Shown: positions 44,594 through 56,112 of the stretch, piece by piece
How positions within the stretch are numbered: the stretch's first letter is position 1
How the letters are laid out: the number at the start of each line of letters is the position of its first letter
Assembly (NCBI RefSeq): GCF_026745355.1
Contig: NC_079205.1
Span: 41,441,682-41,505,681, forward strand
Reading direction: 5' to 3'
Length of the DNA: 64,000 bases
Source: Beta vulgaris subsp. vulgaris
Taxonomy: Eukaryota > Streptophyta > Magnoliopsida > Caryophyllales > Amaranthaceae
The notes under the pieces: generated by a model
Told to the model about the DNA's origin: nothing
Seen by the model: the letters and a program-made list of their open reading frames with translations, nothing else
Database searches by the model: none
Position numbers and translations under genes: made by a program

Positions 44594-45671
44594 AAATCCG
44601 GGCCCGGGATATTGTTAGCGGAGTATAATTGTTGTAGTTGCTTTCCTCTTTTCTGCCGGTTGACTCCGATTTTTTATCCTTCCGGTATTTGTCATCCCGG
44701 CGATCCTTTTCTTTATCTTTCTCTATGGCCACTGGCCTTTTTGCATTAGCTGCCTTGTCAAACTCTTCCCCCCTAATGAAGTCATTAGCCTTTCCCAGGA
44801 CTTCTGTTAGGCATGTCATCTTTTTTCTGGCGAGATAACTGCGAAATGGGGTACCTTCTTTCAACCCCGTCATTAGGGCCAGTACTGCTACTTCCTGCTG
44901 CAGTGTCGGGATGGTGACGGCTTCGGCATTGAAACGCCCGACATAATCCATCAAGCTTTCAGTCTCCCCTTGTTTAATAGACATTAACTCGCCGGTTGTT
45001 CGTTCGCGACGCTTATTGCTGACAAAGTGTGTCACGAACATGGATGTCAGTTGTCGGAAGTCAAACACAGTTGCCGGCGGAATGCTTTTAAATTAGGTCT
45101 GCCCTAATCCGGTTAAGGTGGATGGGAACACCTTACACCATACTGAGTCAGTATCAGTGTACAACATCATATGGCCCTCATAAGCCGATAGGTGATCCTC
45201 TGGGTCCGTCTTACCGTCATACTTGCATGTCGGCATTTTCAATTTTTCCATGGGCTCCTGTAGGATTGCAGTGGAAAAGGGGGAATTCCTTAATGACACC
45301 TGCGCTCTACGCCGGTATTCACTTCGGCTTCTCGGCTGGGAGGAATGCTGCTGAACCTCAGTATCCTGCGCCTCCTCCTCTTCTTCCTCCTCATTCCCCA
45401 CCTGCTCTGTGGGGGTCTTCGAATGCGCCACCTGATCCTGGTCATGCCGGTCTCGCTCACCTTGGCGGCCCGTCCATGGTGTACGAAGTTTTCTCACCGG
45501 ACTGTGGGCTCTGCTCAAGGGTCGCTTTGGCCGGGGACCTGTCGGTGGAGTTCTGCTTGCCATTGCCTGAAAAACTTCCGCTGCGCTTCTGAGTTGCTCT
45601 GGGGTGAACATATTCTGCAAGGTGTGGAAGATCTCTTCCTGGGGAGTTTCAGGAGTTTTCCTAGTGTTCAC
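44466..45671 (-). pseudogene. Tat2 gag
   Basis: Two frames: 45671-45093 and 45068-44466, with a stop between them. The first carries KMPTCKYDGKTDPEDHL, the entry to the retrotransposon-gag core, after a Pro/Arg/Glu-rich N-terminus. The second carries LTSMFVTHFVSNKRRERT and MDYVGRFNAEA, the end of the core. A Lys/Asp-rich stretch and a WCEFHDDYGHK Cys/His motif follow. Confidence 0.85.
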
Positions 45672-45841
45672 AGGCGGTCGAGTGTGCCTAGCGGCCGGCA
45701 GCGGAGTTGAGTACCCCGGGGGGGGGCTTGGTCAATGGGGACATTGTTCTCATCGGTTTTCGACATCCCTAATGGCTGCTTAGGATCCATAAGGGTTGTT
45801 TGGATGCAAGGGATGGCTTAGACTACAAGGTATTGTTCTCC

Positions 45842-45858
45842 CCTCCTTCTAGCGCCAA
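45842..45858 (-). promoter_or_regulatory. Tat2 primer binding site
   Basis: On the minus strand TTGGCGCTAGAAGGAGG follows the LTR end by one or two bases. A TGGCGCTAGAAGGAGGG-type site is used by Ogre-like Tat elements; I recall tRNA-Arg for those but cannot verify it here. Confidence 0.75.
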
Positions 45859-45859
45859 T

Positions 45860-46305
45860 TGTTCCGGTATGGGACAAATCACAGGGTTCTGAACCGGTAA
45901 GTCCTTGTATTCAAGCCGGGTTGGATTCCTGCAAAATAGAATAAGTGAACTAGCCTCGGGGTTGATCCTAGGAACGCCCCTCCGATGCCTAAGTCAGTAT
46001 TAGGTTAAAAGCCGGTAGCTCTCAAGTATAATGTATTGGGATTCGTGTACGTACCTTATGACTCAGATCAACGGAGTATTTATAGGGACTTGATTAAGCC
46101 CATCTCTTTATTGGGCCCGGTAATCACGGGAGAGATTCCCAAGAATATTCCCTTAGGATATATTCTTATCTTTTACTGAAAATATATCTTTTTAGGCCCG
46201 TAGGCGCTGGAGGTATAAAATGGATCTTAGCCCAGGCTCGTAAGCCCAAAAGCTATTAGACCGGTATCTATTGAACCGGTATGGAACTTAGTCAGCCCCC
46301 ATACA
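45860..46305 (-). repeat. 5' LTR of Tat2
   Basis: 446 bp, same termini as 34143-34583. Minus-strand TATA box at about 46077-46087. Followed by the target copy CCCAG at 46306-46310. Confidence 0.93.
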
Positions 46306-46980
46306 CCCAGATTACAGAAGAAACAAGCTGCACACGCCCAAGATAAGAAAGCTTTTTAATAGTACAACTTTTGATTCTAGCCATCACCTTCTCAATTAGA
46401 GGCTTGCATTCATTGTAGAATAATTTCCTAGAAGCCAAAGGGACACCCAAGTATTTGAATGAAATGGTCCCATAAGGAACTTGGATCATAGACTACAATC
46501 TATCAGCCTCAGAAGCATCAACACCAGCAATAAAGAGATTGCTTTTATTAATATTAGCCTCAAGGCCAGAAGCACTAGAGAAAGTTTGAAAAGCTTCAAA
46601 AAGAAGCTGAATTGAATTTTCATCAGCTCTAGCAAAAAGCAGCAAATTGTCTGCAAACATTAAGTGGGTAATACCCAACCTTTTACATCTTGGATGAAAG
46701 TTGAAGGCATGAATGTCTTTCAGTTTGCCCAAGCACGTGGACAAATATTCCATGCAAATGGCAAGTAAGAAGATAGACATGGGATTTCCTTATCTTAAGC
46801 CTTTTTTTTGTTGGAGGACTAGGAAGACCATTTATCAAAATAGAATAAGAGACTGAATTTACACACATCATAATCTAGTCATAAATTTAGGAGGAGAACA
46901 CAATTCTTCAAGAACAACTCTAAGGAAAGGCCATTCAACAAAGTCGTAGGCCTTCCTTAGATCAACTTTAAGCATACACC
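46306..46980 (-). pseudogene. LINE reverse transcriptase, C-terminal half
   Basis: L1-type RT on the minus strand. ACDDLLLF-like catalytic segment appears as MFADNLLLFARA (about 46630-46665), where Asn replaces the second Asp of the usual FADDLLLF. Then come FKYLGVPLA (about 46435) and SYLGRVQLVSSVIW next to the Tat2 insertion. A stop at 46495 and others interrupt it. Upstream RT continues at 47395. Confidence 0.87.
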
Positions 46981-47394
46981 TAGAGGTAGGCATGGGCCGG
47001 GCCGGCACGATTTGGGCCCGGCCCGGCACGAGCCCGCTCTAGGCCTGGTCCGGCCCGTTGTTCGCTACGTGGGCCGCGGGTCTGTCACGATCATGAAATT
47101 TTATTTTTTGCCCGCACCAGCACAAGCCCGCGTGGGCCGGCCCGCGGGCCGAACGCTCCTTTCCTTTGTTTTTTACCCTAAAACTGTGAAAAATACAAAA
47201 ATACAACATAAAACATGGACCAGACCCATGGGAAGCACCAGCTCGGCCCGTGGGCCTGGGTCGGGCCGTGGATAAATTTTTAAAATTTCAAGCCTGGTCT
47301 GCCCCAGCCCGTCACTCATGGGCCTGGGCCCGGCCCGACATTTACTGAGGCCCGCGGGTCGAGCCCGTGAATAGGCCCGGCCCATGCCCACCTA
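46981..47394. mobile_element. hAT-like GC-rich element in the LINE
   Basis: 414 bp with inverted ends TAGAGGTAGGCATGGGCCGGG and (complement of the right end) TAGGTGGGCATGGGCCGGG. The interior is dominated by GGCCCGG words and reaches far higher GC than its host. No coding. An 8-bp duplication is not clear (CATACACC versus ATATGACC), so the superfamily is tentative. Confidence 0.65.
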
Positions 47395-47877
47395 ATATGA
47401 CCCTTCATAATCTCAATATCTTATAGAGTATTGTCAGAAATATTTCTTAGGCATAAATCCATATTGAGCAAGGTCAATTATGTTGCCAATCATTAACTGC
47501 ATTCATTGTGTAAGAATTTCAGCAATTAGCTTATAGAGAACAGTACAACAAGCTATGGGCCTAAAATCTTTAATGTAGGTAAGATTAGGGATTTTAGGCA
47601 CCAAAGTTATCATATTACAATTCAACTCAGCTGGCAGAGAATCATGATTAAAGAAGTCGTGAATAGCAGCATACACATGAGCTTTAATCACAGGCCAAGC
47701 TTTCTTAAAGAAGAAGCTTTTGAAACCATCAATTCCATGAGCTTTACAATCATTGATCGAATGAAGAGCATCATCAATTTCTTAATGAGACACAGGTTGA
47801 GTAAGCATAGAAATATCATCATGTCTCACCTAGGAACCAACTCTAAGAATAGAAACATCTGGACAAGGAAGGCAAGT
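47395..47877 (-). pseudogene. LINE reverse transcriptase, N-terminal half
   Basis: Encodes the start of plant L1 RT: INDCKAHGIDGF (about 47720-47755), then ITLVPKIPN (about 47590-47615) and DFRPIACCTVLYKLIAEIL (about 47515-47570). Upstream sequence linking it to endonuclease is missing, replaced by the Athila fragment at 47878. Confidence 0.85.
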
Positions 47878-49805
47878 TGTTGATTTGTCTATTATATATA
47901 GATTATTTACTCCATTTCCCTTAGCTTTGATAGTCGATTTGTGCTCTTTTGAGCTCGATTTTTGTGGGATTTGATATGTTTGGATTTATTTTCGTGTGTT
48001 AGATTTTTTGTGCAGATTAGGCATTTAGTGCCTTTGTTTAAGTTCCAATTTCTCCTTATGTCGTAGATTTGAGAATCACCATCGCCGGACCGGGCGATTT
48101 GGCCTGGTCGATCGGACAGTTTTTCGGGGACATTAATTTTTGCATTTTTTAGTTAGTTTTGTAAAAACTACAAATAAGCTTTTAGTATTTCGATTAGAGC
48201 ATCTATTATTCTGCATTTTTAGGTTTAAACACTTAGTTTTCACTCTTTACTTTGGTAATAACTCTTTGCTTTGAAAATTATAAAGATCATTGATTTCGTT
48301 TTCATTGTTCTTGAATCATTCGATATTCCTCTTTACTTTGTTTAATTTGATGAATTCTTCAACTTGCATTATGTTTATTGAGTTTATTATTATCATGAGC
48401 GAGTAGTCTTTTTCTAGGGCTTATTGAGGAAAGCCATTCTTATACCTATTTGATTGGGGTTTAAAGTTCTTCGATATTTGGATTGTATTAGAGTAATTCC
48501 TATTGATTTGTTATATTTGTTTAATTCATGTAATTTTCGCAATATCATGAGTTATGTTTAGCTAATATGAGTTAGAATCGAAAGATCATACTCAATAGAG
48601 GCTTGGTACAATAGGTAGGTCTGATTATGTTGAGCGACCGTACTAGCATATGTTGATCTAAGAGTTGTTAAGGCCCAACTGTAGGATTAACAAAATACTC
48701 TAATTATTTGAACCTCAATTCAAGTATTGTTGAACTATATTGTAGTGATTAAATTGGTATAAGCATGGTGGACCGATCATTTGCCCTAGGTTTTTTATTA
48801 TTTAATAAACTTACATCCTTTTGTGTTCTAGTTATTCTAGTTTAGTTATTAATTATTCAATCAATATCCTCTCTTGAAGTAGTTAAATAATTTAGCATAA
48901 ATCTATAGAACTCCTCTCCATGTGGATCGACTCGTATTTGCCAGTTTCTGCTAGGGGTGTAAGTGGATTGGACTGGATTGGACTTTGCCAAATCCAAATC
49001 CCAATCCAGTCCAAAGTTTTTTGGACTCGAGAAATTGAGTCCAAGTCCGATCCAAATATTTTTTGAGTCCAGTCCGATAATTTTTTCTTGAGTCCGAGTC
49101 CAGTCCAGTCGGATTATTATATCTTTTTTCCCGATTTAGATTCAATGATTCACAACGTTTTTTGAGATGCTTGAGCATTTGACATCTGATTCAATTATCA
49201 ATATCGACAAATTAGATTGAAAGCTTAAATTAAAGTATATAATACTATGAATAAAAAGTTGAATTAGATGCTTATCTTGATCTAAGTTGAGAGGAAGCAG
49301 AAAGACTAAGAATTAATCTGAGAGAGAAATAGAGAATGCAAGAGTCGAGACAGCAAGGTAGAAAGAAAATGAAAAGTAATAGGAAGTGAGTAGTAAGGAC
49401 TGAGGAGTGAAGTGAGTAGAATTAGTCGGCTAAGTACAATAGTCTGGCGTCAAGTAAAATTGTCTAGCGCCAGTTGAAATATTTAGAGATGAAAGGTTGA
49501 AAACTACAAAATTTTAAAAATAGTATCAATTTTTTTAATATATACATTATATATGTATTACATATATATTATATATAAATATATTTTTGGACTGGACTGG
49601 ACTTATTGGACTCCAAAGGGATGAGTCCAAATCCAATCCAAAAATATTTGGACTCGAAAATTTGAGTCCGAGTCAAGTCCAAAATTTTTCCAGTCCGACA
49701 AGTTTGGACTTGATTGGACTCTGGACTTTTCGTAGTCTGCTTACACCCCTAGTTTATGCTAAACAGACACAATGCACTTGCGGTATATATTCTAAAACCC
49801 ATCAC
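47878..49805 (+). mobile_element. Athila-type LTR (5' LTR of a truncated element)
   Basis: Starts TGTTGATTTGTCTATTA and ends CCCATCA. A TGGCG(C/T)CGTTG(C/T)CGGGGA-type primer site follows at 49811-49829 and an Athila-like gag piece after that, which fixes the orientation. Without the hAT insertion at 48952-49751 it is about 1.1 kb. No second LTR; the 3' part of the element is gone. Confidence 0.75.
48952..49751. mobile_element. hAT-type MITE in the Athila LTR
   Basis: 800 bp with ends TAGGGGTGTAAG and CTTACACCCCTA. The 8-bp flanks GTTTCTGC (48944-48951) and GTTTATGC (49752-49759) differ at one base: a hAT-size target duplication. Subterminal zones repeat (T)GGACT and AGTCCA words many times on both sides. 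No transposase. Confidence 0.87.
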
Positions 49806-50436
49806 GTTCTAGGCGTCGTTGTCGGGGAGACGGCTAGTTCTTATAGCTTTTTGATTGATTATTTGAACTATCTATTCTGTCTCATTGGAACTCCAAGTTC
49901 CAATTGAAGTAATCTCACTACACATTTTTTCTTGGTTTCTTTTATGCTCATGTCTAAAAGAACAGGTACTCCGATTCTAACTAATCTTGAACTTGAGAAA
50001 ACCCTTCGGCAACTCAAGAAGAAACAAAAGAAGAAAGTCTGCTAATCAGGGAAATTCACGAAGAACCATCAGAATCGATCATGCCTCCTAAGTTACTGAA
50101 GTCTTATGGGGTACCTTCCCCCGGCAATGTTCCCACAGACCCTACTATGACTGACATGCAAGCGGCTAACTTTGAGATTAAGCCTGCCCTAATTCATATT
50201 ATCCAACGGAACCAGTTTGAAGGGCATTCATCTGAAGACCCTGCAAATCATTTACAACGGCTTCAACAACCCTAACATCTTAAATTCCTCGATTTTCAAA
50301 CTCAACAACAATATGAGAGTAAGCCATCCTCCATTGAGAATTAACCAATTACATCTGTCAATCCTGTTGTAGATTCTAGCATCTCCTTCACTCTTATAAG
50401 TCGAGGATTAGAAGCAACCACAACTTGTAAGCTCAC
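49806..50436 (+). pseudogene. Athila primer site and truncated gag
   Basis: The primer site at 49811-49829 is one base off TGGCG. The region 49960-50275 encodes a start of Athila-like gag: NFEIKPALIHIIQRNQFEGH followed by SSEDPANHLQRL, at 50168-50262. Coding stops at 50274 and nothing recognisable follows. The exact junction back to the LINE is somewhere between 50276 and 50436. Confidence 0.65.
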
Positions 50437-50935
50437 TTAAGTCACTAGTTTGCTACAATTTTTCAAAATCTTGTGTTTCTTGAGAAGTAATAGCCTGCCA
50501 TTAATCTTATCTTCACTTGCTAACATAGAATTAAAATCACCTAGAACACACCAAGAAGCAAGCAAAGTATCGTTGATTTGCTGCAAACTATCCCATAAAA
50601 GCTTCCTGGCTTCAATAGTGTGCAAACCATATACATAAGTGACAGATATACTCTTGCCAATTGTTTTATCAGTAAAATAGCCATGGATCACTTTATTGGT
50701 CTTAAGAACTACCTGGTATGTGAAAGCTAATGTGTGCCAAGAAATCCAGATTCTCCCTCTATGAGAAAATTCATAATCGTTAATCCAGTTCCAATTAGTG
50801 CCAAACTTCCTCCTAACCTTCACCTTATTAGCATCCTTAACTTTGGTTTCTACTAAAGCAAACCCAGTTATATTATTCATATTAATTTTGTAGGAAAATT
50901 CAGTCCTCTCACATTCCATGAACTAATAATCATGT
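50437..50935 (-). pseudogene. LINE endonuclease (APE type)
   Basis: The start of L1 ORF2: a SWNVRGLN motif near 50900-50925, then VETKVKD (about 50840) with the first catalytic Glu. It continues with VTYVYGL and CVLGDFNSMLA (about 50530-50560), the Asp/Asn pair of the active site. It nicks target DNA for reverse transcription. The frame breaks off at 50437; roughly the second half of the domain and the link to RT are missing. Confidence 0.88.
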
Positions 50936-52450
50936 TATGTTAAAATGGAAAGAGCTTGTCCTCTCTTCTCCAATTGTGTGCATAATAGCCTCAGGTCCTG
51001 GCACTTCAATGCTAGGTCCTCTATTGCTTCTTCTAGTAACCGCTTACTATGCGATATCTCCCACTCTAACCTGGCATGGAGAGCTATAATCCTTCCCTCC
51101 ATGCTCAGTTCTAGCTTCCTGAGTTTTCACAATAAAATTTCCTCTTATTGCTTACTAGTATCTGATCGAAGCAATTGCAGTCACATCCTTAGGTACTTCA
51201 AGCCTAGGCTCCTTCTGAGTTAACTAACCCTGGCTGGGTAGCCTTAGGAACCCACTTTTGCTTAGTGGTTACTCCAGCTGGTTGCTTGAATTTAGCACAA
51301 TCATGGCTAGTTGTTTGGTGTTTCTAACATAAAGGGGAAACCCACTCATAATGTACAATCTGCACAACCACTTCTCCATTATCACCCTCAATAGCCACTA
51401 TTATAGGTAGGGGTTTTGTGACATCAACTTCTATCAATAATCTTGCAAAGGACACCCTCATTTGTCTAGTTGTACACTCATCTGCATAGAGAGGGACCCT
51501 ATCATGCTTCTAATCCTACTCAAGTTTATGGGCCCCATCAGTTCAAAGGTAGATTAGGGAACTTAATCCATAATGGGACCACTCTCGTAATCTCCTCATA
51601 AAAGTTAAAACCTAGAGTCCAGACCTTAACAATCATAGGCCTACTATTGAAAGTATATGGACCAAAATACAGAATTTCATTCCTATATTCCATTGTTTCA
51701 AATTTCACAATAAAGTAGCCATCCTCATGTTAGATAAACCTTAAGCTTACTAACATGGTTCCAGTTAACAACAATGAATCTAATAATAGCTTCAATAGAG
51801 GGCTTATACCCCCACAACATACACAACAATGGCATTTGCGCAGATATCTGTCAACTTAACTACTTCATTTATATCTAATTGAGCAACTAATTTACCATTT
51901 TTCACAAAGGGAGCAACAATTTTCAAGGACATACCCTTAGCAGTCATCTTCTTCTCTGCAGCCAAAGATGACCAAGTTTGGCCATTAATTGGTGGACTCT
52001 TTTTATTTCTTTAATTATGATTTCAACTTCATTACCCACTTGGAACACTTCTTCCTCTTTCTCATCCAGATCTTCAACTTCTATGTCATCTCCATGTGGA
52101 TTTCATTCATCGCAACAGGAGAAATTAATGGAACAGTGATGGAACAGTAGCTTCTATATTCAAGAACTTGTGAGCTTCATGTCCATTTTTTTTATGTCAA
52201 TCAATAGTGAAGATCTAATTCATAGCATTTATGACATCCTGAAACTCCATTGTCACACCTTGTGGAGTGATTTGAGGTGTAGTGCCACTAGCACTACCCA
52301 TCGAAGATTGAACTCCTTGAAGAACTTGTTTTGCTAGTAAATTGGAGGATTAGAAGACTATGATTATTTCTTTTTGTGACCCATGATAATCACAGATTGA
52401 TAGAAACACCCTATGCAATCAGCAATTCCACCATGGAAGACAAAACCCTA
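50936..52450 (-). pseudogene. LINE ORF1 (RNA-binding, zinc knuckle) and 5' end
   Basis: Strongly decayed. On the minus strand the segment at 51230-51370 has YEWVSPLC and a following His/Cys arrangement (HDCAKF) as in the zinc knuckle of plant L1 ORF1. The stretch 51400-52000 resembles the DUF4283 RNA-binding region in patches (frames change often). The first ATG of ORF1 may be near 52385. The 5' boundary is uncertain and I found no convincing target duplication. Confidence 0.6.
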
Positions 52451-53347
52451 AACTCTCAATCACAGTCTTCCTCTCTTAGTTTTCCATTGATATTATCTTC
52501 AAATTTTTCAGGCATGTTAATATCAACCTATTCTTTTAAAAGATTTTTTTAGATATAATTAAAAATTACATCTTTGATTCTTTATAAGATGTTCATGTGC
52601 AAATTAATTTGATTTCATGTTAAATAGTGCTTGCTCAATTTGTTCATCAGCAAAATTTCGTATTTCAGGCTAAATTATTCTTCATATAATTACGTTTGTT
52701 ATTTTTAATTTTGATCCTAATTTATTAATTTTTGTGCTTTTTAACGTTAATTTTTAATATTCTATTCACTTATTTGTTATTTTAGATGTCTATTTTTTTA
52801 CATGTTAATTTAGTTGTGAATCTTTATGAAGTTGAAGTGTTGAAGTGTCGAACTAATGCTTGTTATTTTCATTTTAGTATTGTTGATTTTTCTATTGTGT
52901 TTTGTCTTCCTTTTTTTTCTTAAGATATAAGTAATGAATATTTTAATTTAAAAAGTGACAAACTAATGAAAAGGGAAGACATCAGGCCCGAAATGGCCTA
53001 TTTAGCCCGCTTGGGGCATGCTTTGGGCAGTTCAAAATGGTATGTTGCCCTGGCCCGAACCGACCCGCTGCTATGGACAGACTTTCTGGATGCCAAACCC
53101 ACCCCGACCCCGGTCTGGCCCATGATCAACTCTAATTTAAAATTAATGTATAATATTTAACAAAATTGATGCTTTATAAAGTCTGTGTGCAATTCATCAT
53201 GTTATTATACTATATTGCTAATCTATGTCAAAAAAAACAAGGGATTATTAGAGAAAAATAGCTAAATGCACCTCTTATATAGTTGGTTGATATGATAAAA
53301 TTTCTATACAAATACGACAAAATTTTATATTGAAATCCTCTTATAAT
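52451..53347. other. AT-rich spacer with a GC-rich fragment
   Basis: Mostly AT-rich, non-coding. The part 52985-53125 (AGGCCCGAAATGGCC, GGCCCGAACCGACCCG) is GC-rich and may be a decayed relative of the element at 46981-47394. No genes. Confidence 0.5.
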
Positions 53348-54403
53348 ATATAGGGTTTTTTGTGGGAAAAGACCAATATGTCATTAGTCCGATCCTTTGT
53401 AGGAACTACCCGTAATAACGAACTTGCAAAATAGATATCATAAAGAAAAGAGATTCGTTGTTCCTGACCCTGCTTCACCTTAATTGTTATTTGAACAAGT
53501 AAAGTTATGTCTTGGTCCGAGTGGGAATATCATTTCTCTTCTGCATGTCCATGGAGTTTTGAAAAATCCAAACATCTCAGAGATAGATAGAGAGGTAGGA
53601 ATTTCTCGAACGAACCGCACTCCTTCGTATAAGATAGGGTTTTTGTGGGAAAACACCACTTAAATTTTTTTTGAAAGGGAACGACCAATTAAAATATATT
53701 TATTGGTAACTTAACACCACATTATAATTTTCAGGCCAAATTGTCAACTTTCTGGCATTGACAATTTCTTTCCCTCCAAAACCTCTTTTTGTTTTTGTCT
53801 TATTTTCCCCCTTCTTACTATTTCAATGCCCTAATTTCCCCAATTTCCCCCAATTTCTCCAATTTTCCTCATTTTATTGAAGGTAAAGCTCTCATCCTCA
53901 ACCTCGGAGCGGGTAATAGTACTAGTTAGAGAACTCGGAGCAAGTGCACTCGTTCGAGTTTGTAGAGGAGAAACGGGTAAACCCATATCAGAATTAGGCT
54001 TATTGTTGTTGGTAAGCGAAAATATGAAAAAATGTGAGTGAGTAAGGAGAAAGAAAGTGAGAGAGAGAGAATGTTAATTAGTGAGAAGATGGAGAAGTGG
54101 GTAACAAGGAGAAGAAAAATATGACATGAAGATTTTAGAGAGAGAGAGAATAGATGGGGATCTCGTGAAATAAGGAGGAGAAAACAAAAAATGTGAGTTG
54201 ACAAAACAAAACAAAAACCGAGGTTTTGGGGAAAACAAATTGTCAATGCCGAAAAGTTGATAATTTGGCTTGAAAATCGTAATATGGTGTTTAGTTGCCA
54301 ACGAAAGTATTTTATCTGGTCCTACCTCCAAAAAAATTTAAGTGGTATTTCCCCACAAAAAACCCTATTTGAATTGGTCATTCCCCACAACAAAAATCCT
54401 AAT
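53348..54403. mobile_element. Fold-back element with a second copy nested near its right end
   Basis: Outer ends: TATAGGGTTTTTTGTGGGAAA at 53349 and the inverse TTCCCCACAACAAAAATCCTA ending about 54403. Inner ends: AGGGTTTTTGTGGGAAAACAC at 53636 and its inverse ending about 54367, followed inward by more than 100 bp of inverted repeat (for example GCATTGACAATTT near 53757 and AAATTGTCAATGC near 54238). Flanks of the outer copy are AT-rich (AATATATA on both sides), compatible with an 8-9 bp duplication. Long terminal repeats suggest a Mutator-like MITE. Confidence 0.65.
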
Positions 54404-54801
54404 ATATATTGTGATCTTATCCTCATTATAATTTCTTTATTTGTATATGTTCCTATATATGCACAGATCAAACATAAAAAAAAAAAAACAATAAATTATC
54501 GTTCATCTAGAAATCTATATCTTTATACATTCTACATGGTATACAAATATTATTTTAAAACATATTTCGAGCACTTCTCAATAGTGTAAAAATTATAATA
54601 TTCTAAATTTTGTCGCAAAAGTTGTGACTTTAGTAATACTCTTTGCTTGCTATATCATGTTTACGACTTCAATTTATCCTCCAATTCTATTTATTTCCCA
54701 AAAAATCTACTAATTTGTTCAGGTGGACCACTTTGGTTTGAGGAATCAATTTGATGAATATTAGTTTCTGTGTTATTTTTTTTGGTGAATGATGCATATT
54801 A
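54404..54801. other. Non-coding AT-rich DNA
   Basis: I see no genes, terminal repeats or arrays in this 400-bp stretch other than short A runs at 54477-54488. Confidence 0.6.
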
Positions 54802-55160
54802 GGCTTCGTTTGGTAGGACGTAAAATATTTTCAGTGTAAAATGATTTTCATGGAAAATAATTTACAATGGAAAACACAATTACAAAATTGGTTTTCCGTT
54901 GTTTGGTTCGATGTAAAAAAAATGATGAAATGAAAGGAAAATGAAAGGGAAAGTAAGGAGGTAGTGGGAGGAGTGTACAAGAAGAGAAGGAAAATAGTTT
55001 CCCTTCATTTTGAAAGGAAAATGGTTTTCCATCCTTGGGAGAGTAATTTTACCCCAAGGGAAAATGGTTTTACACCCTTTTGCCAACCAAACAATGTAAA
55101 ACTGAAAATAGAGGAAAACAGTTTTCCGGGAAAACGTTTTACGCCCTACCAAACGGAGCC
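54802..55160. mobile_element. Tourist-like MITE (PIF/Harbinger)
   Basis: 359 bp. Ends GGCTTCGTTTGGTAGGACGT and, inverted, the right end with GGCTCCGTTTGGTAGGGCGT, about 17 of 20 matching. Perfect TTA target duplication (54799-54801, 55161-55163). The interior consists of inverted GGAAAA/TTTTCC words, so it folds strongly. No coding. Confidence 0.9.
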
Positions 55161-56013
55161 TTAATTTTGTAAATCAATTATCAAACATGTTGTTTTTCCT
55201 TACTCTTGTTTACTCCATTATATACCCATAACTTCTTGATGATAATAGTAATGATTTCTTGAGTCTGCCATGTTGTTCCATAACTTTTGGTGTAGAAATC
55301 CCTTCACACATGTAAAATCGGAACCCAAAACCTCCATCTACACCTCTTCCACAAACTCATCAAAGTCGGCCAACCCATGTCCCCCTCCATGGCGGTGGTC
55401 ACTTTCCTCACCCCCAATGTCTTTTGCCTCCATCGCGAATGTTTCTTGGTTGGGTCGGGGATGGAGCAAACACAAGGAAGAGAGATAATATAGAATCATC
55501 GATAGCAAAGGTTTTGTTAAATTAAAATTATTACTTCTGGAATCTTGAAGAGGGAGAGAATTTTGGGGATTTGCAAATCGCGCCATCGTGCTCACTTGAC
55601 AATGACAGGTGGGGGTGGTGTGGCAATTTGGTGTGGTAGGAGGGTGAGTGGAGGTGAGGTGGTGGATGGGTGAGAGGAGGTGAGGTTTTCAGGGGGGAGG
55701 AGAGAGAAAGGGATTATAAGTTTTTTCTAAATTCATATTTGGTGAATAATGATATGAAATTTATAAATAATGACACATAGTTAATGTATATAAACAGTAT
55801 ACATGATAAAGAAATAAATGAAAATAATATTACTGAAAAATGCGTAATAATGTTATCAATTTTCTATATCATTTTGTGTTGTAATGGGAATAAGGTTTAT
55901 AAAAGGTTGGCGAATGATAATAAAAACCGGAAAATGATACAAGTTTGCTAAAAAATGACATAAAAATGAGTAATATGATATAATTTATCTTATAATTAAC
56001 ATGAGTTTGTGTA

Positions 56014-56112
<99 letters not shown>

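Larger units (their letters stand above)
34143..46305 (-). mobile_element. Tat2: complete Tat-lineage Ty3/gypsy element
   Basis: 12.2 kb with LTRs at 34143-34583 (3') and 45860-46305 (5'). It contains gag, protease, RT, RNase H, aRNH and integrase on the minus strand, a minisatellite, and a gene of opposite polarity next to the 3' LTR. Flanks CCTAG (34138-34142) and CCCAG (46306-46310) are a 5-bp target duplication with one change. Ignoring Tat2 and the Helitron makes the LINE RT frame continuous from 46306 to 33840, which proves the nesting. It contains a solo LTR at 42042-43824. Confidence 0.93.

Noticed and set aside
47012..47391. Open frames rich in Arg, Ala, Gly and Pro on both strands
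   Set aside because: Located inside the GC-rich hAT-like element; frames come from GGCCCGG repeats.
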